From NCBI GenBank assembly GCA_948470475.1, contig OX419345.1:15779170-15843169 (forward strand): 64,000 nucleotides of DNA, read 5' to 3'. The DNA comes from Galaxea fascicularis. Lineage: Eukaryota; Cnidaria; Anthozoa; Scleractinia; Euphylliidae. Shown piece by piece: positions 23,807 through 34,085 of this stretch. A model generated the notes under the pieces. That model ran no database searches and was not told where the DNA came from. It saw nothing but the letters and a program-made list of their open reading frames with translations. Each line of letters starts with the position of its first letter. Positions within the stretch are counted from its first letter, which is position 1. A program made the translations under genes and the position numbers.

Positions 23807-23954
23807 CCCCAGTTGTTCAAAGGCCGGATTGCGCTATCCACCGGATAAATATCTATCCAGTGGATACTAGTAGTGCAATTAGCTTTCCCAATACTTATCC
23901 GCTGGATAGTGATTTATCCGGTGGATAGCGCTATGAGCCTTTGAACAACTGGGG
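23807..23954. mobile_element. Palindromic MITE with CCCCAGTTGTTCAAAGG ends
   Basis: The left end CCCCAGTTGTTCAAAGGCC is mirrored by GCCTTTGAACAACTGGGG on the right. Inside, GCGCTATCCACCGGATAAAT pairs with ATTTATCCGGTGGATAGCGC. It is a strong foldback of a type I recall as very common in cnidarian genomes. Confidence 0.8.
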
Positions 23955-24182
23955 CCTGATTTTTATACGATAGAACAGTTGCAGAATCAATTTTACGTGT
24001 TTTAATAAGTTGTTTGGCATCATTAGTTTTGTTACGACAAGGCTCTCAGCGTAACGGAACACAGAAAGTGTAACTCCCAAACAGAAGAACAGACTGCGCA
24101 AGCCCACTTTTATAATTTTGCAACTCAATCTTTGAATGGTTGAATTTTTTTCTTTGACTCATACTCAGTTCAACAGAACACA

Positions 24183-24419
24183 CCTCTGTAACAGACCTGG
24201 TGGAACCTGGTTGTTCACCAAGTTTTTAACAAAAACTCTACCAGGGCGGACGAAAATCCACCAGGTTGATTTTCTTGCAGGAGAGCACGCCTCACAGGGA
24301 AACTAAAATTCTACCCCAGGGAGGAATAAAATTCCCCAGGGAGATCTTAAAAAACCACCAGGTGCCAGGGAGGTCAAAATAACTCACCAGGTTGGCTTTC
24401 ATCAGGTTTGTTACAGAGG
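24183..24419. mobile_element. Repeat element with inverted ends and internal CCAGG motifs
   Basis: The ends CCTCTGTAACAGACCTGG (left) and, reverse-complemented, CCTCTGTAACAAACCTGATG (right) enclose a body with recurrent ACCAGG and CCAGGGAG motifs spaced by AT-rich stretches. It has no coding potential. Confidence 0.65.
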
Positions 24420-25627
24420 GGTTAGGGAGGTCGATCGTGTGATACTACTAACGTTTGGTCTTTGGCGTTGGTCAATCATTCGAGATCTCTTTAGTGACTA
24501 AAACAAAAATAAACTGAACTATGACATATCCTCCGTAGCTCAGTTCTTTGCATTGCTGAATCATTGTCCGTCAAGTGTGAACTCACGTGCACAATGGATT
24601 ACATAAGAATTAACAGAAACAATCGAAAGGCCTTTCAATAGTCGTACATTAACAGAAAATGGTAATTTCGAGTGAATTCTTTTTTCAAACAATTTGAATG
24701 CATGTCTGCCCCAAGAGTTCAATGAGCTCATTTTGGATTACACATAGACCCAAATGACAACACAATGCTCATCAAGAGGTGCATAACAAAACCAAAACAT
24801 TAAGGAAATCACTTTACCATCGAATATAACGTCGAGTTCCATGTTTTGAAGAACAGACAATCAAAGAGGTCAAACTAAACTTAAACAAAAGACCGACTTT
24901 GGAAATACACGGGCAGTTTGCTGTGTGACCGTGAATAGGTTGTCATTGTAACGTCAAACCATTGGAATCGTTATGACATCACAGGGAAACCATGGCCATC
25001 ATCGAAAAGAAGCTCAAAGATTGTAAATCTGCGGTTATTTAATATTTGTTTTCACTAAATTAAAGAATGATTTCCCTAAGAAGCATTTTGATTGTAGGGT
25101 TGTTCATAATAATTAACAGTGAGCACAACAAAAAATTCTCAGTTGTTATTTTTTTTTCCTTCCTTAGGGTAACCGGTACCCATCGGTTAACTGAGCGAAC
25201 ATTTTCACCGACCATAATAAGTGTTCAGTTAGCGATTTCCAAACTATGTTAAGATAAATTCTTAAAGCACTTAGGTAGAACTTTAAATAACTGGCATCCA
25301 GCTAAAATGTATCGTTTCGTAAGGTTTATACGTAACCTAAGTGGATAAAAGGTTTCAATACCACATGCAAACTTTTACCTTACATCGATTGCCGAAATTT
25401 TAAAAGGGATATGACAAGTGCCCCAGAACTAATTACGTACTATCTGTAACGCCAGGCATTCCAAGACAAACAAAGTGTTACTATGTGTGGTCTATCTGCA
25501 CGTATTAGTTATGGGTTCGACTTACGTAAAGCGACTGGAATCCGGTCGTTGACGTCAAGATCTTCTAAATCACGAATTTCATTGTTCAGCATCTTCGGTT
25601 ATTGGCTGCCCGCTCAAACCGTGTGGC

Positions 25628-25633
25628 TATAAG
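25628..25633 (+). promoter_or_regulatory. TATA-like box of oxidase copy C
   Basis: TATAAG in the context GTGGCTATAAGACGG lies 96 bp upstream of the ATG. The following GAAGCTCGAAGACTCGAGAG resembles the corresponding stretch of copies A and B. Confidence 0.55.
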
Positions 25634-25723
25634 ACGGACACATTGCCAAAGTAGAGCAAAGAAGCTCGAAGACTCGAGAGAAGAGAATCTGAACTGCCTC
25701 CGGAAACAAGGAAGCCTGGAAAA

Positions 25724-28700
25724 ATGGCATTGCAGTTTACAAGAACCTTGAATAACGCTAAGAGGCTAGAGGTAAGCTAATGTATTTCTTTGTTCTCTAT
25801 CATTTTCAAAGAGACGTTGATGGCAAATGGGCGATCTTCTCGTGTTTTCCACCTTATTTATAATTAACGGTACCTAGTGAGTAGTCCCTGTTCTACGATG
25901 TTCACCGTAAGTTTTTTCGTTCTTTCAGAACCCACGGAGAACCCCTCGCATTCTCATTATTGGTGGTGGAGTTGTAGGAATGACCAGCGCTCTTCAACTA
26001 TTGAACAAAGGGTAAGTTTTCGTAAGCCATTTTTAAAATCTAGTTGAAATCTTTTAGTTGATTCTTTTAGAAGACCCGGTGAATTAAGTAGGACCAAAGT
26101 TCGTGTGTCTGCCAATGTATTCATACAAAAGCACGCGATAACCATTCAAGGTATTGTTTTTCTATTAATACGATTGCCGGATAATCTACAAAGGGTGGTT
26201 CTTAATTTAAACTTTCAGCCAAAAAATACTAAAATGTGACCTTTTTTTTCATTTCATGTGAAAGCCACAGCAATAGCTCTAAACGCATACACTTTTTCTC
26301 CTTGACAAAGTCTAAGAAACGTTTCTTCACGGAGAAAAGAAGTAAAAATGAAGAGTTAGCTTTATATTAAATTCGTCTCTAAACGCATTGATATTAAATT
26401 TATCTTCGAACAACAACTTTGCTTTTGTTCTCAAAACCGGTGAAATAGTAAAGAAAGGGTTTCTCTTAACTGGAATTTTATGCTGAATTCTTGGCGCAGG
26501 AAGTAGATGCTAATAGAGAATTAATAATTTCCTCAGTTGTCAAAATAGCCGAGTTACTCAAACGACGTTTTCGAAATCATTTAATAAGTACTGTTCGGTT
26601 TCGTTAAGAAGTGGAAGAATGTTCCGCGATTTTACCTTATAACTTCCTTGACACGCTATTCCCAAAGAGGAACACATAACCGCAATGAAACAGCATAAAT
26701 GAAATTCCTCATTGACACTTCTGTTCCGTATGTACAGTTCCTAAGGAACTTAAGAAACGACGACGGCGACGGAAACGAAAACGTCACAAAACAATGGGAT
26801 TGATGAGCAAAAACAGTCGCTCTGCACGTGCGTTTTACAGTTTTGTACATTTCTTTGCCGTCCTCTGCAAAACAGCAACGTCAAATGACCAAATTTTAGG
26901 TTTTCTCGAGAACGTGAGCGTATGACGGCAAGTTTTTCTTCCTTTTTCCTTGCTTTAACACCGTTCACAGTAATTTAGTTGTATTTTAAAATGACGTTTT
27001 CCTGGCCGTCGCCATTTCTTAAGCTCCCCGCTGATATAGTTATTGTACGGCATCCGTCTGCTTCTTTTTTTCACTTTAATTTGGCGACAACGCCTTGCTG
27101 AAACAACGGGTCTGACGCCAGCGACTATATGTGCTTGACGAGCTCATTCGCCTGTCGCTTTCACAATTTTTTCTCTCTCTTCTTTTTATCAATGACAGCT
27201 ATAATAGATCCACATAGAAAAGATCACTCACTAGAAATGACGCAAGATTTCATTCTCTAATTTCGTTCCTTAGGTACAAAGTCACAGTTGTAGCAAAGGA
27301 ATATGCCTCCCCAGTCGCTTCTGGTAAATGCATCACCTCAGAGATTGCCGGCGCTTTGTGGGAATGGCCGCCTGCGGTTTGTGGAAGACACACAGATATA
27401 CAGTCCCTGGAGAGATCCAAGGTTTGGTGCATGGACAGCTATGCTAAGTTTATGGAGTTAGCCATGAAACCAAAGGAAACTGGAGCTTACCTCAGACAGT
27501 CTATATTCTATTTCAAGAAGAAGGTATGTGCCAATTTACAAAATATCTCTGATTTAATTCATATCAACTACATATTCATGACGAAAATACGTTCTTTTCA
27601 AAACTGATTCCTTTACGTTTGTCGTGGAATTGTCCATGCCAAACAAGGGAGTTTAAACATAAATTCATTTTTGTCTTTCCCAGGTTGTGGATCTTCCAAC
27701 GCAGTTGGACAAGATGAACGAGCTCTGTCACTTGCCAGGATTTCGACATGATGCTAAACTCATAGAAGAAACTGGTAAGTTTGACGCGTCTCGCCAAATA
27801 TCTCTTGATATGCAATTTAACCCTTTGTTGCGATATTTACCTATCCAAAGCATAATGTTTCAACTACCATTTACGTTCTACAAATTTCCTGATAAATCTT
27901 TTCCTTTTTTCTCTCTCAGCCGTGAACACAGACACTGGTGTAGTGGATGCCTACCAACACATGTCTCCTATGGTTGACACAGTGATGTACATGCAGTGGC
28001 TTTACAAACAATGTAAAGAAAAGGGCTGTCGCTTTGTACACGATGAAATTAAAGGACTTCTGAGAGACCAGGCAGAGGAATTGAAAAAGAAATACAAAGC
28101 AGAGCTGATCTTCAACTGCTCTGGACTCAGCGCTAAGGAACTGGCTGGAGATAAGGATGTGTATCCTCTGAGAGGTAACTAAGATGACTTTGACATTATA
28201 ATTTTCGAGTAGTTACTTTAAAAATTCGTTTAGATCTTGCTTCTTAATTTGAAATCACGATCAACAGCATTCAATTTGTAATGTCAATGTCATAAATCTT
28301 TTTTGGTAACGTATCCCCAATAGATGCGTCTCTAGTCAAGATTACTGATCATAGATTCGATGTTCTTTTTTTCAGGTGTGATTGTCAAAGTACGAAATGA
28401 CGGCAGTTTGATGCCCAAACTCAACCATTCTATGTGCATCTCCTTGATCGACGACATTGACGAATCCCAGAAAGAAGGACAAAGCTTTGTGTTCATCCTA
28501 CCAAGAGGTGACGACAAACTGTGGCTGGGAGGCATGGTGCAACCCAACCAGTGGGAAAGAAATCTGACGCTGGATTATCCACCAATCAGAAGAATGTTTG
28601 AGAAGGTCAAGGAGTTTTACCCTCCACTCCGTAACTATGGAGACGAGGACGTAGAAGAGGTGCTGGTGGGACTGCGGCCTGCTCGTAAAGGCAACGTTCG

Positions 28701-28851
28701 TTTGGAGTGGGATCCAGTGTGTCCTTCTATTCTGCACAACTATGGTCACGGAGGTTCAGGCGTGACTTTCTCGTGGGGCTGTGCTATTGAAGCCAGTTCA
28801 ATGGTGGACCGTCTTCTCAAAAGATCGCAGATTTATCTCTCAAAGCTTTGA
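25724..28851 (+). CDS. D-amino-acid-oxidase-family flavoenzyme, copy C (peroxisomal)
   Basis: Six exons: 25724-25771, 25929-26011, 27274-27523, 27684-27774, 27920-28174 and 28376-28851. All junctions are GT-AG and coding length is again 400 residues. It keeps the FAD-binding GGGVVG (28-33), the DAO signature HNYGHGGSG and the terminal SKL peroxisomal signal. Distinct residues are MALQFTRTLNNAKRLE in exon 1, KKK at the end of exon 3, VEEVLVG, and DRLLKRSQ near the C terminus. It is the inverted partner of copy B, with introns 3 to 5 nearly the same by eye except for a 19-bp insertion/deletion in intron 3. Intron 2 is enlarged by a MITE (26744-27027). The gene should make the same enzyme as A and B; a difference in expression is more likely than a difference in chemistry. 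Confidence 0.88.
26744..27027. mobile_element. MITE in intron 2 of oxidase copy C
   Basis: The left end reads AGGAACTTAAGAAACGACGA then CGGCGACGG. The right end, reverse-complemented, reads GGGAGCTTAAGAAATGGCGA then CGGCCAGG. The interior (ACAAAACAATGGGATTGATG, TTTGCCGTCCTCTGCAAAAC, TTTTCTCGAGAACGTGAGCG) is shared with 53261-53630. Confidence 0.8.
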
Positions 28852-29210
28852 ACATTTTCCTTTCTTCGTGTGCCTCCTCAAATTATAGGGTGCTAGTACG
28901 TTTAATCGAGTTTCTTTTCCAATTTAGTGTGAGAAGCGTTCCGTAATTAGGTCTCCACAAATTACAGTGTTGTTTAGTCGAAGGACTTTAATTTTAGAAT
29001 CTTTTATGATAAGTGAGAAGCCAAAAGACATTAAGGGATATATCATTCTGAGTGGAGCTTTTTTCAAAACAATTATCACACTTATTTTTAACATAGAAAA
29101 GTAGCAGAAACATCAAAGAGAATAACAATTTTAGTATCTTATATGGATTATTTATAAGAAAACAATAACATCGTGTGAATATAATTTATTTGAATACGTA
29201 CATATTTATT

Positions 29211-29216
29211 AATAAA
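29211..29216 (+). terminator. Polyadenylation signal of oxidase copy C
   Basis: AATAAA about 360 bp past the stop, inside the 3' flank shared with copy B. Confidence 0.45.
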
Positions 29217-29881
29217 TTGCTGGAGTGATTTAATCTGGTTCTCTCAATCTTTTATGCAGCACCCATGCAAGGATACAACATCATGCATGACCATAGAAAG
29301 ACCAAAAAGATACCTCTAGGGTTCCTTGTTGAGGAAAATGTATAAGAACTGTATATCAATGGATATATATACCGTACAGTTGTCCTCCAAATGGCGAGGA
29401 CTCTTCCGTGCATTGGTTTATGATGGAAATACATGTTTGATTGAGCAATAATGTTACTATGGGAAAAAATTAAGCAATGGTCATTCTTAGGGGTGAAAGG
29501 GTTTAACCTTGAAATCGAAGCAGGTATTTTCATCTGGACCTTTTCATCGCGCCGTCCGAGGTGCTTCCTAATTTTTTTGAACCTGTACATGAAATCCGAG
29601 AGTACGACCAGTCTAACGAAAGATGGTAAATGGTGTATTGCGCTGAATAAGGAGCAGCTATCATTCGATCTGTTGATAAGGCCTTAATTGAGCAAGATCA
29701 TATATTTAAACAAGAGCTCCTGGGCAGTATTTTCACGTGCGAAGATGAAACCAGGCTGCTCTTGGAACTCTGCGAATCAGGCACCTTCTGATGACAGACT
29801 TATTACTCCTTGGGCAACACTAGAACCCGGGCACGTGACACAAAGAGGAGAATGCATTTTGATCGGAATGGTAGCAAGCGG
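29217..29881. other. Short intergenic stretch between convergent oxidase C and F-box/LRR genes
   Basis: No recognisable gene. It should hold the 3' UTR of the F-box/LRR gene. Open frames up to about 112 codons exist but show no domain and no codon pattern I would trust. Confidence 0.5.
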
Positions 29882-31258
29882 CTAATACCTCACGTCACAC
29901 ATCGGTAAACTTCTCTTGAGTTCGAGCACATCTAACGTTGTGATGCTCTTGCAATTCAGAATCTCCAGTTCTCTAAGATTCTTTAGATTGCGCGAAATAA
30001 GAGCCAAAGTATCACTGGTCACGCGAGCACAGTTTTGAATGTTCAATGCCCGTAGCCAGCAGCAATTCGTAATAATCTTTACCAGGCTCTCTGATGAGCA
30101 GTCGCGACAGTCTCCAAGATAAAGGTCGGTGATGAAGGGTAGATTTTCGCCAATAGCAGTCAAATAGCCGTCTTTCATTCTACCCGAGTATGACTTAAGC
30201 CGTTTCAATTTTTTGCATTTTTCTGTGATCGTAGAGATAAAGGCGCCATGAATGTTATAGGGGTTAAAACAGTGCTCTCCGACGATAAGAGTTTCTAAGT
30301 TCGAACTGTTCTCGGCAATCTTCGCAATGCCGACGTCGGAAATCGAGGTGTCTATGATCTTTAAATAAGAAAGGTTAGGAAGCGGTAGAAGCTCGTTAGG
30401 GGAAAAGCACAGGGCGTCAGTGATGTTGTACAAGCGCTCCAAGTGAACTGTTGACAAGCTTTCACGACAAACTTGAAGGACTGCGCGAATACCACGATCT
30501 GAGAGCTGATGGCATTCGCGTACAGTGAACGATGCGAGTTTAGGACAAAAGGAAATCGCAAGCAGCGCATCGTCAGTGATAAAACAACACCAAGTTAGAT
30601 CAATGGTGGTCAAACTTGGAAAGCACGAGCACAGTCTCCAAAGTGACAAATCGTCAACGACGGGTTCGCCCTCGTCAAAAGGGATAACATCATGAATAGA
30701 GATAACCTTCAAGTCCTTTACGCTACGACACACAGACACTAACATACGGTGACAGTTGCCCCTGCTGCTAAGCTTGATATTCTCCAGGTCAGGACACTGT
30801 CGGAGCAGCCTGGCAAACCCCTCTTCGGAGACGCCACTAAGAAACACGTTGAGTTTTCGTAAGCGCGAGCAGTTAAACGCTATCTCATCCATGCCGTAGT
30901 CGGACACTTGAAAACAACCTTCGATGTTCAGGCTTCGTAAATCGAGGCAATTTTCGGCGACTTTTTGAATTACAAGATCTGTGAGCCATTTGCAGTCGCT
31001 CACGTTAATGTGTAGGATGGTTTTGCCCCAAGCAGCTATCCAGCTTTCCAGAATTTTGTTGTTAACTTTACTGGATAGAAAACTGTCTTCAGTAAGGTCT
31101 ATAGTTTTCCAGACGCTATAATCGTTCAGGAGTTGGTGCCATTTCCAACAAACTCGACGCAAGAAGAGGCGTTCTTTGATAGTGAATTTGTGAAATATCC
31201 TTAATATTACAGAGTCTGGAAGATCATGTAGAAGAAAAGATGGCTTTTCTGCTTCCAT
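29882..31258 (-). CDS. F-box / leucine-rich-repeat protein, intronless
   Basis: A single open frame of 458 codons from ATG 31258 (MEAEKPSFLLHDLPDSVILR) to TAG at 29882. Residues about 8-55 form an F-box (LPDSVILRIFHKF...RRVCWKWHQLL...W), which would bind SKP1 in an SCF ubiquitin ligase. The rest is a series of cysteine-containing LRRs with the amino-acid-type pattern L..L.+..C..(I/V)(S/T)D, for example LRSLNIEGCFQVSDYGMDEI and LTTIDLTWCCFITDDALLAI, typical of FBXL substrate receptors. The gene has no introns, unlike most neighbours, so it may have arisen by retroposition. An upstream in-frame GTG was rejected as start. The orthologue was not identified; the substrate is unknown. Confidence 0.85.
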   Translation of the reverse strand: MEAEKPSFLLHDLPDSVILRIFHKFTIKERLFLRRVCWKWHQLLNDYSVWKTIDLTEDSFLSSKVNNKILESWIAAWGKTILHINVSDCKWLTDLVIQKVAENCLDLRSLNIEGCFQVSDYGMDEIAFNCSRLRKLNVFLSGVSEEGFARLLRQCPDLENIKLSSRGNCHRMLVSVCRSVKDLKVISIHDVIPFDEGEPVVDDLSLWRLCSCFPSLTTIDLTWCCFITDDALLAISFCPKLASFTVRECHQLSDRGIRAVLQVCRESLSTVHLERLYNITDALCFSPNELLPLPNLSYLKIIDTSISDVGIAKIAENSSNLETLIVGEHCFNPYNIHGAFISTITEKCKKLKRLKSYSGRMKDGYLTAIGENLPFITDLYLGDCRDCSSESLVKIITNCCWLRALNIQNCARVTSDTLALISRNLKNLRELEILNCKSITTLDVLELKRSLPMCDVRY

Positions 31259-31663
31259 AACTGACACTTGTTTCCAACTCGTACATTAATCAAGAATAAA
31301 AAATTAACTATAATTGAGTTAATAGCCTTAACCTTGTTGTTAATTTGTAGTTTATGACGTCACAAAAGCATGAAACAAAGGCACATCAAAGACAGTAACC
31401 CGTCAATCGAGATGCGCAGATCCGTTCTTTTGCGTCCTGTTTCATACCTAACGCTCTAAGGCGTCATCTCTCAACGTGCAAAGTTCATATTATTTACTGA
31501 TAAATTATTGAAAAAAATTAGCAGTAGCGAACTGGAAATAAACTAATTAGAAACAATGACGTCATTCGTCGTCGCGCGCACAGCTGTAATGCGACAGACC
31601 AAATTCTTTGGCTGAAGGGGGTAGTTTCTGCAGAAGCTGGGGTGCTGTGTCGGTGGGGAAGTT

Positions 31664-31872
31664 CAGAGGCGGATCCAGGGGAGGGGCTGAGGGGGTTGCA
31701 ATCCCCCTTTTGAGAATTTTTTTTTTGTTATTTTTCTTGATTCTTCGTAAAACAATAATAGAATAAAATTGTTTTTACGAAGTTTTTTTTACTCGCCTTC
31801 CACACCATTGGTGTTCAAGGCTACTTCGGTAGTGTACAACCCCCCCTTTCAGAAATTCTGGATCCGCCCCTG
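31664..31872. mobile_element. TIR element with CAGRGGCGGATCCAG ends
   Basis: The left end CAGAGGCGGATCCAGGGGAG and the right end, reverse-complemented, CAGGGGCGGATCCAGAATTT flank an AT-rich interior with an inner palindrome (TTCGTAAAACAATAATAG against TTGTTTTTACGAAG). It lies in the divergent promoter region of the F-box and ASPHD-like genes. Confidence 0.75.
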
Positions 31873-32245
31873 GAGTTGCATACAAAAATTCGTCTTCGTC
31901 TATTCGCTCTGACGAAGGGCTAACGCTCGAACAGAATCCCAGTACGCTGGTCAATTTACATTATCAACTCCGTTGGTAAAAGCAGTTGTGTACAAATTCT
32001 TTGGCGTTGAACCAACCGAATTATTCAACTTTGTTGCACACGATTATTTGTATGTGAAAAAAAAAAAACCCAAAAATCTGACCTTTCAACTGACGTTTTT
32101 CATTCGGACGGGTAAAAACGGATTTCAAAACGATACGTGTGGACACGAATTCTTTTGAACACGGCAAAACAACCGTTTTCTCATGAAAACAGGTACAAAT
32201 GTTAATGTCAGATTACCTCCAATTCCCGCTTTTCCTTCCACCATG

Positions 32246-32331
32246 GCCGCCATCTTGCCCTCTCTCGCCCCAGGCCGCCTGTTTTTGTACTTCGTGAAGG
32301 TACTGGGACAAATCAAAATGAAGATGGCGGA
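32246..32331 (+). promoter_or_regulatory. Pair of opposed YY1-like elements at the ASPHD-like start
   Basis: GCCGCCATCTTG (32246-32257) and AAGATGGCGGA (32321-32331) are the two orientations of the AAGATGGCGGC core element. The second overlaps the ATG at 32324. Such elements normally sit in 5' UTRs, which argues that translation starts at 32324 rather than at the ATGs at 32183 or 32243. Confidence 0.5.
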
Positions 32332-33274
32332 AGAGGTCGACTTTGTTTCCCAAAGCTATTCATTCCTGTACAACTTCCTTCTTAAAGGATTCATCGCTGT
32401 AATAGTACTGTCAGTCGCAACTTTATTAACAAAAAGGTTTGGCAACCAAGACTACGGTAAAAAGCGATGCTCTGATGACACTAATTTCTGTTCCTCTTCT
32501 GAATGTTTTCGATGTTCTGAATCGACGTCGGCGGAAGTTTTGTCTGAGAAGTTGGAGCGTTTTTTATGCATAAGAGGAGACAAAACCGGACTTGAACGCC
32601 TTTGTAAAGATACGGAACCCTTCAAGACGCAAGACAGGAAAAGGGATCTATTAATTGCTCAGAAACCGACTGTGTTTTATGTTCATGGACTATCCTGTCG
32701 ACCATGGCATGATGAATACAAGAGACAGTTGGGGACCTTGAGTTCATCAGTGAATTATGAATTGATTAAAGCAGAGTTTAAGCGGATTAGATCGACTGTA
32801 AGTAAGGGGTGGTCTAAAAATACAACCCCAGATGGGGAATGGTTGGTTTTTCACTTGTTCAATCAAGGGGAAAAAGTCGAAAGCAATTGTGCTGTGTGCC
32901 CAAACACTTTACAAACAATCGAGGGGGTTAAACCGTTCATAAAGGGTTGTTCATTTGGCAATGCACTTTTTTCTGTAATTGCACCTGGAACGCACATAAC
33001 TGCTCACTATGGTCCAACAAACTGCAGATTACGTTGCCATCTGCCTTTGTTTGTACCAGAGGGGTGTTTTCTGTGTGTGAATGGCGAGGAAAGGCAATGG
33101 AGGGAAAAGGAACTCTTGTTGTTTGATGATTCTTTCCTTCATGAAGCTTGGCACAGAGGGATAGATGGTGAAAGAGTTGTTCTGATGCTGGATCTTTGGC
33201 ATCCAGAACTCACCACAGTTGAAAAAGAGGCACTTTCATTTATGTTCCCTTCAAACTTCAACAGGAAAGTGTAG
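32324..33274 (+). CDS. Aspartyl/asparaginyl beta-hydroxylase-domain protein (ASPHD-like), intronless
   Basis: 316 residues from the preferred ATG at 32324 (context AAGATGG); the frame is open back to an ATG at 32183, which would add 47 residues. A membrane segment at about residues 17-37 (LLKGFIAVIVLSVATLL) followed by KR makes it a single-pass protein, probably type II. The C-terminal half is an AspH-type double-stranded beta-helix: HGLSCRPW, NQGEKVESNCAVCP, HYGPTN with His 228, FDDSFLHEAWH with His 273, and Arg near 284. The two histidines match the iron ligands of AspH and the arginine the 2-oxoglutarate contact. The NQG...NC..CP block is as I recall for vertebrate ASPHD1/2. Substrate unknown. 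No introns. Confidence 0.83.
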   Translation: MAEEVDFVSQSYSFLYNFLLKGFIAVIVLSVATLLTKRFGNQDYGKKRCSDDTNFCSSSECFRCSESTSAEVLSEKLERFLCIRGDKTGLERLCKDTEPFKTQDRKRDLLIAQKPTVFYVHGLSCRPWHDEYKRQLGTLSSSVNYELIKAEFKRIRSTVSKGWSKNTTPDGEWLVFHLFNQGEKVESNCAVCPNTLQTIEGVKPFIKGCSFGNALFSVIAPGTHITAHYGPTNCRLRCHLPLFVPEGCFLCVNGEERQWREKELLLFDDSFLHEAWHRGIDGERVVLMLDLWHPELTTVEKEALSFMFPSNFNRKV

Positions 33275-33525
33275 AAATTAAAACAATGTGCTTGCTAAGG
33301 GATTTGCAGTTCTCGCAATTCTCCTGCATCATTGTAATTTCAAAGTTTCCTGTAGACGAAACGTGAGACGAACATATTTTTTACCTGGTGGAGACACAGT
33401 TGTGTTAAATCTCAGATTTTTACAAGCATTGTACATTTTCTATACATTCAAATCTTGATAAAAATTTTCAAACTTAGTAGAAGTAAAGCTATGCTATATT
33501 CAAAGATATACCTCTCAGTATCAGT

Positions 33526-33545
33526 GGTGGTGGTGGGGGGGGGGG
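33526..33545 (+). repeat. GGT/G-rich simple repeat
   Basis: GTGGTGGTGG followed by an uninterrupted G run; low complexity. Confidence 0.8.
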
Positions 33546-33786
33546 AAGCAGAGAAATTTCATTTGGCTGTATTGGGTGACTATCTTTTTAAGGAAGAGCA
33601 AGCACCAATTACAGTTACAGGTAAATGGGTTTGCCGGCCCACCTTTTGATACCCTGATCAAACAAAATAATGGCAGAAACTGTTTTCCAACTGCTTTGGA
33701 CTCCTCAATTCTTAGAATTTCTTAAACCTGAAAAACCAATGCATGTATTCTGCTGGAGAACACTTTTTTAATATCTTGCTCAAGCT

Positions 33787-34085
33787 GCGTGGTTCCAGAA
33801 AATATCCATATCCCCCCCCCTCCCATGGGAGGTTTTTTAATTTGTGAACCCTCCTGCCCCCTTTGGAATTTCCATTGCATTAAGTGGGCGAGGTAGATAG
33901 ATAGAAAGATAGCTTTATTGAAATCCATTGCAGCCCAAGGGCTGGATTACGGACTGTTCAATACGTGATAACGTCATAACATTTAAAAATTAGGCACAAA
34001 CATACAATAAAACCATTAGAAAATAGCCATGTTATGCATGATAAAACTATGGTATGGATATTTTCTGCAACTGCACATTCCCCAC
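33787..34085. mobile_element. MITE split by an inserted LINE 3' tail
   Basis: The left part GCGTGGTTCCAGAAAATATC then CATATCCCC and the right part TATGGATATTTTCTGCAACT then GCACATTCC match the two ends of the element at 57156-57331. Between them (about 33896-34047) lies foreign DNA that on the minus strand ends in GATTTCAATAAAGCTATC followed by TTTCTATCTATCTA, like the 3' end of an L2-type LINE with a microsatellite tail. Confidence 0.55.

Larger units (their letters stand above)
20890..25723. other. Divergent intergenic region between oxidase copies B and C, no gene seen
   Basis: Copies B (minus) and C (plus) are head to head across 4.8 kb. Besides both promoters it holds a SINE body fragment (21415-21640), a palindromic MITE (23807-23954) and an inverted-end repeat element (24183-24419). 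No convincing open frame was seen. Confidence 0.6.

Noticed and set aside
24527..24600. tRNA-like A box (CCGTAGCTCAGTT) as a tRNA gene
   Set aside because: No matching acceptor stem or B box follows.
32183..32323. N-terminal extension of the ASPHD-like protein from ATG 32183
   Set aside because: The extension covers a YY1-like 5' UTR motif, and the ATG at 32324 has the better context and leaves a standard membrane-anchored protein. It remains possible.
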